From Rodentolepis nana (taxonomy: Eukaryota > Platyhelminthes > Cestoda > Cyclophyllidea > Hymenolepididae), in assembly GCA_900617975.1 (NCBI GenBank), contig UZAE01012861.1, positions 1 through 13,553 on the forward strand: a stretch of 13,553 bases of DNA. The letters are read 5' to 3'. Made by a program: the position numbers and the translations under genes. The notes under the pieces were generated by a model. The model was given only the letters and a program-made list of their open reading frames with translations. It did no database searches and was not told the origin of the DNA. Below, one piece after another: positions 9,901 to 13,553 of this stretch (the stretch's first letter is position 1; the number at the start of each line of letters is the position of its first letter).

Positions 9901-10727
9901 TGATTATGTCTTCAAAACACGGATGTCTCCGAGCTTCGTGACTGAAACAGTAATGCTGAAAACTTTCCTGCCAAGGGCATGCAAGAAACTATTTCAGTTG
10001 AAAAATGGATGGTTTATTCATAAGGTGATATTAAGTCTCGTTGTATTGAAATCGATATGCTTCAAAGCTCTCAAACCCACTCGTGTTCAAGCGGGTGATA
10101 ATTTAAATCCAGATGTCCATTTTTGTGCATCTTAAGTTCTTCGGAATTCGAAAAAAAATGTTTTTTTGTACCTTTGCCATTTAAGTGGCGCATAATAACG
10201 ATCTGCTAATGACGTGGTTACCTTCTACATTTTTTTTCTCTTTGAAGGATCACAATTCAGAATCCGCCTTGGAACAATTGGGTTGCCAAGCCTGTGGTCG
10301 CATTTTTCTGGGTCCTCATTATCGAACCGATATGATTGGCCATATTCGCGTGGCCCACCAATCAGAAGAGGAGGCAATAACTTGTCCAAATCATTTCGCT
10401 GGTTGTGGAGCAAAATTCACATCAAGTCGTCTGCGTGATAGTCACCTTCTCATTTCAGACACACCTGGATGGTCTTGTCCGTTGGATCTGCAGGGAGAAA
10501 GCTTGCAGGCAGTGAATGAAGTGACTCATGCTGGGGATCATCCTATTGCTTCTTCTATCGATACAATGGTATTAGCTACTGAAATAGCTGCTGATGCTAT
10601 CGGACAAATGGTTCTGGCCTATGGTTGTCCTCTGTGCTCTAGAGTATTTGTTGGAGAGAATTGTACCTCTCGATTTTTGACCCATCAATCGGAGTGTAAT
10701 GGAAATACCGGCGTAGCTGACCAATAG
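3496..10727 (+). CDS. Multi-zinc-finger protein with acidic, RG-rich and AT-hook-like segments (six exons, 925 aa)
   Basis: The coding sequence joins 3496-3949, 4842-5347, 6718-7209, 7597-7990, 8658-9109 and 10248-10727. It totals 2778 bases, and every junction keeps one open frame (intron phases 1, 0, 0, 1, 0). I count about eleven Cys/His fingers, by first and last ligand: 43-63 (C2HC), 84-112, 120-143, 169-198 (C2HC), 453-475, 483-504, 523-545, 743-763, 779-803, 812-832 (fourth ligand unclear) and 893-916 (C2HC). Three close pairs (84-143, 453-504, 779-832) use H-x4-H endings and 7-8-residue linkers; one linker, SGELVFP, resembles the classic TGEKPF type. Between the fingers lie a Glu-rich region (321-392), a basic RG tract (607-664) and an RPRGRPR AT-hook-like motif (678-684). 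Basic clusters at 6-30, 398-400 and 607-622 could serve nuclear import. I infer a nuclear nucleic-acid-binding protein; I do not recognise an orthologue or the cellular process. The start is the first ATG after the acceptor, with a TAA 3 bases upstream. Confidence 0.85.
3950..4841 (+). other. Intron 1 (892 bases, phase 1)
   Basis: A GT-AG intron, T-rich on the coding strand. I see no additional exon, RNA gene or repeat. The open frame reading into exon 2 from about 4790 is intronic. Confidence 0.82.
4842..5347 (+). CDS. Exon 2 of the zinc-finger gene (residues 152-320)
   Basis: The acceptor is TTCATACGCAG|CC. The split codon G|CC gives Ala152, and the frame continues SMVYQRTTDVAHRVVTC. One C2HC-type finger is visible (C169, C172, H194, C198) with a 21-residue loop containing a further Cys at 175. 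The rest is Ser-, Pro- and Lys-rich linker without recognisable fold, ending in a charged stretch (VEEVRKDVKKPDGEDN). The donor ACT|GTAAGT matches the metazoan consensus very well and leaves phase 0. The open frame upstream of 4842 is intronic: it has no start supported by context and the acceptor falls inside it. Confidence 0.86.
5348..6717 (+). other. Intron 2 (1370 bases, phase 0)
   Basis: The largest intron. It starts GTAAGT, ends TTTTAG, and is strongly T-biased (6541-6600 has 33 T and 8 A). It contains an isolated G-rich block with a small inverted repeat behind it (listed separately). Small open frames inside it are hydrophobic, T-driven readings with no sign of coding use. Confidence 0.82.
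5832..5853 (+). other. G-quadruplex motif in intron 2
   Basis: Four G tracts of 4, 3, 4 and 7 residues are separated by AA, A and A on the coding strand, which fits the canonical pattern of four G runs of at least three with loops of 1-7. It stands alone in AT-rich intron sequence. Twenty bases later, 5870-5882 contains CCGTT-CGA-AACGG, a five-base-pair hairpin. In the pre-mRNA the block could fold as an RNA quadruplex. Confidence 0.7.
6718..7209 (+). CDS. Exon 3 of the zinc-finger gene (residues 321-484)
   Basis: The acceptor CGCTTTTAG|GAA follows a T-rich tract and opens in phase 0 with EPPILPEKS. The first part is strongly acidic: residues 321-392 contain more than twenty Glu. It may be an activation or interaction surface, but that is inference. 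A basic RKR (398-400) and a Pro-rich stretch (PPSPPRP, 429-435) follow. At the end lies finger C453-C456-H470-H475, the linker SGELVFP, and the first Cys (483) of the next finger. The donor CAG|GTATGA cuts that finger between its two Cys residues, so exons 3 and 4 only make structural sense when joined. There is no ATG near the 5' end, as expected for an internal exon. Confidence 0.86.
7210..7596 (+). other. Intron 3 (387 bases, phase 0)
   Basis: The smallest intron. GTATGA donor (TGA in frame directly after GTA) and CTTCTTCAG acceptor. It splits a zinc finger between its two Cys residues. Nothing else is seen in it. Confidence 0.83.
7597..7990 (+). CDS. Exon 4 of the zinc-finger gene (residues 485-616)
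   Basis: The acceptor CACTTCTTCAG|CTC restores the finger C483-Q-L-C486 with H499 and H504. A second finger, C523-C526-H540-H545, follows after 18 residues. A Gln/Ser-rich then acidic linker (566-577, with DSETENDEND) leads to another acidic patch (600-602). A basic tract, KRGRGGRGRG, then runs into the donor AGAG|GTAATA. The intron phase is 1, with the Gly codon split G|GT. The junction with exon 5 continues the RG repeat without a break, which supports the model independently of the splice-site score. Confidence 0.86.
7991..8657 (+). other. Intron 4 (667 bases, phase 1)
   Basis: GTAATA donor with an in-frame TGA nine bases further, and a pyrimidine tract ending TTTTTTCTCTAG. It interrupts the RG-coding tract. 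No gene or repeat is seen in it. Confidence 0.83.
8658..9109 (+). CDS. Exon 5 of the zinc-finger gene (residues 616-766), RG tract and AT-hook-like motif
   Basis: The acceptor TTTTTCTCTAG|GTCGCC gives GRRGRGRSLG. The frame is open across the whole exon although its first ATG is at 8890 or 8903 depending on the reading frame, so a search for ATG-started frames misses the 5' half. It encodes six uninterrupted Arg-Gly pairs (653-664). GRPRGRPRG follows, with the RPRGRPR core (678-684) like the HMGA-type AT-hook that inserts into the minor groove of AT-rich DNA. Dense RG repeats are also common RNA-binding and arginine-methylation segments. Near the end is a finger-like set C743 (or C742)-C746-H760-H763. 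The donor TTG|GTAGGT leaves phase 0. Confidence 0.84.
8768..8863 (+). repeat. Coding simple repeat: Arg-Gly pairs and Arg-Pro/Gly motif
   Basis: Bases 8768-8803 encode six RG pairs with alternating CGT/CGC/CGA/AGA and GGT/GGA codons. The peptide repeat is therefore kept while the DNA repeat is imperfect, which suggests selection on the protein more than recent slippage. Bases 8843-8863 encode RPRGRPR. Together with the end of exon 4 (KRGRGGRGRG) this forms the protein's basic core, interrupted in the genome by intron 4. Confidence 0.8.
9110..10247 (+). other. Intron 5 (1138 bases, phase 0)
   Basis: GTAGGT donor, TTTTTTTCTCTTTGAAG acceptor. At 10150-10166 there is A8-TG-T7, which can fold back on itself about 80 bases before the acceptor. 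A GTTCGAATC stretch at 9677-9685 resembles a pol III B box but has no partner. No additional exon is seen. Confidence 0.82.
10248..10727 (+). CDS. Exon 6 (last) of the zinc-finger gene (residues 767-925)
   Basis: The acceptor TTTTTTTCTCTTTGAAG|GAT opens phase 0 with DHNSESALEQLGC. The fingers are C779-C782-H798-H803, then C812-x6-C819-x12-H832 without a His or Cys at normal spacing for the fourth ligand (the next Cys is 843), and a terminal C2HC finger C893-C896-H912-C916. The middle region (850-890) looks like an Ala/Ile-rich helix-forming linker. The protein ends NGNTGVADQ at TAG 10725-10727. The frame is also open into the intron up to an ATG at 10185, but the pyrimidine tract and acceptor show that those 21 codons are intronic. 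Confidence 0.86.
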   Translation, partial: DHNSESALEQLGCQACGRIFLGPHYRTDMIGHIRVAHQSEEEAITCPNHFAGCGAKFTSSRLRDSHLLISDTPGWSCPLDLQGESLQAVNEVTHAGDHPIASSIDTMVLATEIAADAIGQMVLAYGCPLCSRVFVGENCTSRFLTHQSECNGNTGVADQ

Positions 10728-10746
10728 AAGTAGCATTTTGTATGTA

Positions 10747-10752
10747 AATAAA
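10747..10752 (+). terminator. Polyadenylation signal AATAAA of the zinc-finger gene
   Basis: The canonical hexamer starts 20 bases after the end of the stop codon. A GU-rich stretch follows at about 10772-10788 (ATGTGGAGCGTGTTG), at the distance expected for a downstream element. The 3' UTR would then be very short, about 40-45 bases. A second AATAAA at 11062-11067 is a possible distal alternative. Confidence 0.7.
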
Positions 10753-10803
10753 TAATGTATTCCAAGTTTTATATGTGGAGCGTGTTGATCTAAACATATT
10801 TGT

Positions 10804-10860
10804 CCCCCTCCCCCCCCCCTCTCTCTATTCTCTTCTATATATATATAAATGTGTGTGTGT
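10804..10860 (+). repeat. Compound microsatellite: C-tracts, (CT)n, (TA)n, (GT)5
   Basis: In order: C5, T, C10, a CT repeat, a short mixed pyrimidine stretch, an alternating TA run (about 10836-10846) and GTGTGTGTGT at 10851-10860. The minus strand is correspondingly G-rich (runs of 10 and 5 G) and could form a quadruplex. It starts about 50 bases past the polyadenylation signal, where polymerase pausing often aids termination, but a function is not shown. Length polymorphism is likely. Confidence 0.9.
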
Positions 10861-10869
10861 CTGTTTAAG

Positions 10870-12900
10870 TGTATAATCCGTGAGTGTTTAAAAATGACTG
10901 AATCCCTCCCAGTTTGGTCTCTATTTGTCAACGCTTTTTTCTATCTGACTGTTTACAAATTGTAACAAATTATGGACTTTTGACGGCGATTCCTTGTTCT
11001 TGATTGTTTCGGGTTGAGTTCATTGGCTTTCGTTTACTAATGGTAGTCAAATTTATGGCGTAATAAAGACACTAAGTATGTGCGCCATAGCTAATTTTGA
11101 TGTCTAACTTCATAGCGCCCTTCTTTACCATTTAAGGTAGGGATTTTAAAATTCTTTACTTCCTAAGCGCATCTAGCATAGGAGGAAGAAATTTGAATTA
11201 TTCAATCATTTCAATTACTGTAAGCTCCAAGTTCATTATTGAGAAAACATTAATCACTGTGTGGCACCTGGATAACACTAAGGGTTAGTATTTGTATTGA
11301 GATTGGCTTGAAGGGCGCATGGTGGTCGCTCTCGGAATCAACATCATGGGATCGTGTAAAGATTGAATTATGACTAGTGGACGCCAGCAGATGGCCACTA
11401 TGTCGAGACCAGAGTTGAGAGTAAAGCTGTATTTTGCTGAACGTCGATGATAACTCAAAGTTGAGGAAGGACCGAGGTGTATTAAAGACCAAGTGTTTGA
11501 GTAATCTAAAAATCGTTAAACTAACTATATTATGAGATTTCCGATATAAGAACTGCCCTAATTCGAAATTACTTAAATTAGATAGCCATTTCTTGCTTTG
11601 AGAGCTTCGATCCTAAATTTGCACAGGATCCAGGTATCAAATCCTGAAAACCAGGCATTGAAACTATGGTATATAAGGCTGTGGATAGCATAATACTTGA
11701 ATAAAAATTTCGAACTCCTGGCGCTGATTTTGATTGATTCTCGATCTCCTAATCTGTTACCCATTTTACTGCCTTTGGTGTGGATTAGATCGTTAAAAGA
11801 GGCAGTTGAAACTTTGCAATCTGTAGATATGTCCCACGTACTCGTTCAATAACGAATGCTATATTTTCATTTCTTTTATAAATACACAGCTACTTTGCCT
11901 TTAAGGTCCTTACGACTCAGAACCATATTTGTCATGTCCAGATGGGCTTTCGATTCACATTTTTTCGAAAATTGTCCCGTTTCAGGCAAAAGTGCATTTG
12001 TCCTCATTATGGTTTATTCAAAACCCTTTTACCTCCAGTTCTCTGCTCTATTTTATGGCACTGCTGCTAGTTGCTATCTTCTAGTCTTAACTTCTGAGTT
12101 GACGATTCTACAAACCATGGCCATTTCTATATTTTGGTGGTTCTAGTACGTCAAATTTTGGTTCCTAATTAACACCTGGTCACTAGACTCCACTGAACTT
12201 TATTTGACTAAGACTCATAGGGGTGGGATTGAATACAGTTACTCCGAGATCCCTAATAAATCAGACTATTGCTTCATGGCTAAGTACACACTCCCTTAAC
12301 ATTATTGAAGCTGTCTTGATCGATGTGAATGCGAGATTTGGTTACTAAGGTAGGCGACCTATAGACAACCAACAGGAAGTGCTTATCCCTAGACAAAGAA
12401 ACACTACAGTTATGACCCTCGTTTAGACGTCCACCATTCAATTTCGAAGTAGCAGATTTCAGCTCACAAAGAAGTTCGAAAAATCAGTGGACAGGTTCTT
12501 AGGGACCAAGAACTGAAACACAAGGAGAAGGGAGTGAAGTTTCTGAGTTAGACAGTCCCTAAGTTTTATAAATTAATGTCAGAGCTCACAACTCCACTCG
12601 GGGAAGACTCTAATTGGTCGACGAAGTTATTTGTATAATTCTGAAAAAATAAAGAACATATTTTTAATTATTAATGACCGTGATGTCATTGCTTTGCAGA
12701 AATTTGGAGTAAAGCTTGTCATTTAGCCAATTATGTGATATTATTGAGCCCTGGGGCTTGTGGCTGATTTATAAGCTAAGTCAATTCTGTTGTGGTATAC
12801 GCAATTGGTGATCATATAAAGAGCAGTTTGTGGGGGCATTTTAATGAGAGAGACCTTACAACTATAGGTGAGTGGATTGTACATGGCTATCAATTCCAAC
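10870..12900. other. Downstream intergenic region, no confident gene
   Basis: After the microsatellite the T bias fades by about 11.1 kb. Within this stretch, about 11270-11480 is noticeably richer in G and C than its surroundings, and 12170-12620 is less AT-rich than its flanks. Neither gives a convincing open frame on either strand: the minus-strand frame at 11250-11492 and the plus-strand frame at 11856-12146 have no recognisable domain. Both islands could be old interspersed repeats that are not recognisable by eye. I see no tRNA, rRNA or terminal inverted repeats. Confidence 0.5.
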
Positions 12901-12904
12901 CAAA

Positions 12905-13355
12905 TTAAGTTCGCGCTCGATTGAATATTCTGGAAAGTACATTCATGTCATCGATCGTGTGGCGCACATGTGCGGTCGTGCATACCGGGGTCTTCTCAGA
13001 TAATCAGTGATCAATACTCAAGGTTGTACTCATTTACTGACCACGATTTGCAGTCGTCCGTAATTGGTGGTAAACGCTATGCATATGGCACGTTTCGTAG
13101 CCTAAGTAACTTTAAAAGTATTTGCATAGTAAAGGAATTTCATTGAGAGGGTTTTTGAGATTTCGTCAAGGCTTATTTGGATAGCATCTTCGACAGAAGC
13201 CTCCCAAATAGTCCCAGTTTCCTGGACTGGATAATGGGCGCGGAATTGATTCTTACTTTCTATGTTTTCCATATTATCTATAGTAACGGCACATAATTTA
13301 ACCATATTATACGAATTATGTGAAATAGTAAATAAAGGATAATAGAATTAATATG
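12905..13355 (-). pseudogene. Possible degenerate coding relic on the minus strand
   Basis: On the minus strand a frame is open from a TAA near 13355 to a TAG just below 13102, with ATG at 13303-13305 (MVKLCAVTIDNMENIE...). After that single TAG the same frame stays open for 23 more codons (ATKRAICIAFTTNYGRLQ...) to a TGA. After two nearby stops there is a further open run containing DYLRRPRYARPHMC. The residue mix is more protein-like than that of the hydrophobic chance frames elsewhere, and the DNA here is richer in G, C and CpG. I recognise no family. It could be a dead transposon fragment, a decayed gene, or chance. Confidence 0.25.
12963..12974. other. 12-base perfect palindrome CGCACATGTGCG
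   Basis: The self-complementary sequence is centred on CATG and contains CACATGTG, an E-box-like core. It sits in the GC- and CpG-richer island near 12.9-13.1 kb. It may be a binding site for a basic helix-loop-helix dimer, but with no gene nearby it may simply be chance. Confidence 0.35.
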
Positions 13356-13553
13356 CTTGCCAAAACGTTAATTCATTTTTTTAAAACGTATTCCATTTAT
13401 CTAAAAGTGAGGCGGTAAATTGTCTGCGCTCTTTTGACCAATCAGCCAAAAGAAATTTATGATTTTATTATCGTATCACAAAATGACCCTAACTCTCCAA
13501 AAATAAGAGCGAATCTGGAAGATATCCCCAAAATTATATTAATGCTATGATTT
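13356..13553. other. AT-rich tail of the window
   Basis: AT-rich sequence with T runs (13376-13382) and no open frame, repeat or recognisable site that I can support. Confidence 0.5.

Noticed and set aside
10572..10931. 119-codon minus-strand open frame
   Set aside because: Antisense of exon 6 and the microsatellite; its Gly, Arg and Ile/Tyr runs come from the simple repeats.
11856..12146. 96-codon plus-strand open frame
   Set aside because: Phe/Leu/Tyr-rich without motif, splice context or polyadenylation signal; a chance frame is the better explanation.

Overview
The window looks like nuclear DNA of an invertebrate animal. It is AT-rich, carries a gene broken by five GT-AG introns, and starts inside the decayed 3' end of a non-LTR retrotransposon. 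Several things are compatible with a flatworm: T-rich introns, modest intron sizes, and a pyrimidine-tract/AG acceptor only 8 bases before the start codon, as in spliced-leader trans-splicing. An arthropod or another invertebrate cannot be excluded, because the retrotransposon RNase H resembles types best known to me from arthropods. The species is not determined.

Layout. Positions 1-780 hold the RNase H and C-terminal tail of a jockey/I-group-like element. Its reading frame is broken by a local array of the segment encoding QWIPGHCGIKGN. Positions 781 to about 3440 are AT-rich and show no supportable gene. Positions 3496-10727 hold one plus-strand gene of six coding exons, reconstructed here by joining compatible splice phases: 3496-3949, 4842-5347, 6718-7209, 7597-7990, 8658-9109 and 10248-10727. 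The joined frame is 2778 bases, giving 925 residues plus a TAG stop. An AATAAA signal follows 19 bases after the stop, then a compound microsatellite. From about 10870 to the end I see no confident gene, only two GC-richer islands, one with a broken minus-strand open frame.

The single confident gene encodes a large zinc-finger protein that I cannot assign to a named family. It has about eleven Cys/His fingers (C2H2 and C2HC) in three close pairs plus single fingers. It also has a Glu-rich acidic segment, an Arg-Gly tract split by intron 4, and an AT-hook-like RPRGRPR motif. The likely role is a nuclear DNA- or RNA-binding protein, but that is inference from domain content only.

The points most worth a second look are the uncharacterised zinc-finger/RG/AT-hook architecture, the 41-base-spaced array inside the retrotransposon RNase H, the possible trans-splice site with an overlapping frame in exon 1, a strong G-quadruplex motif in intron 2, and a T-over-A strand bias that tracks the gene.
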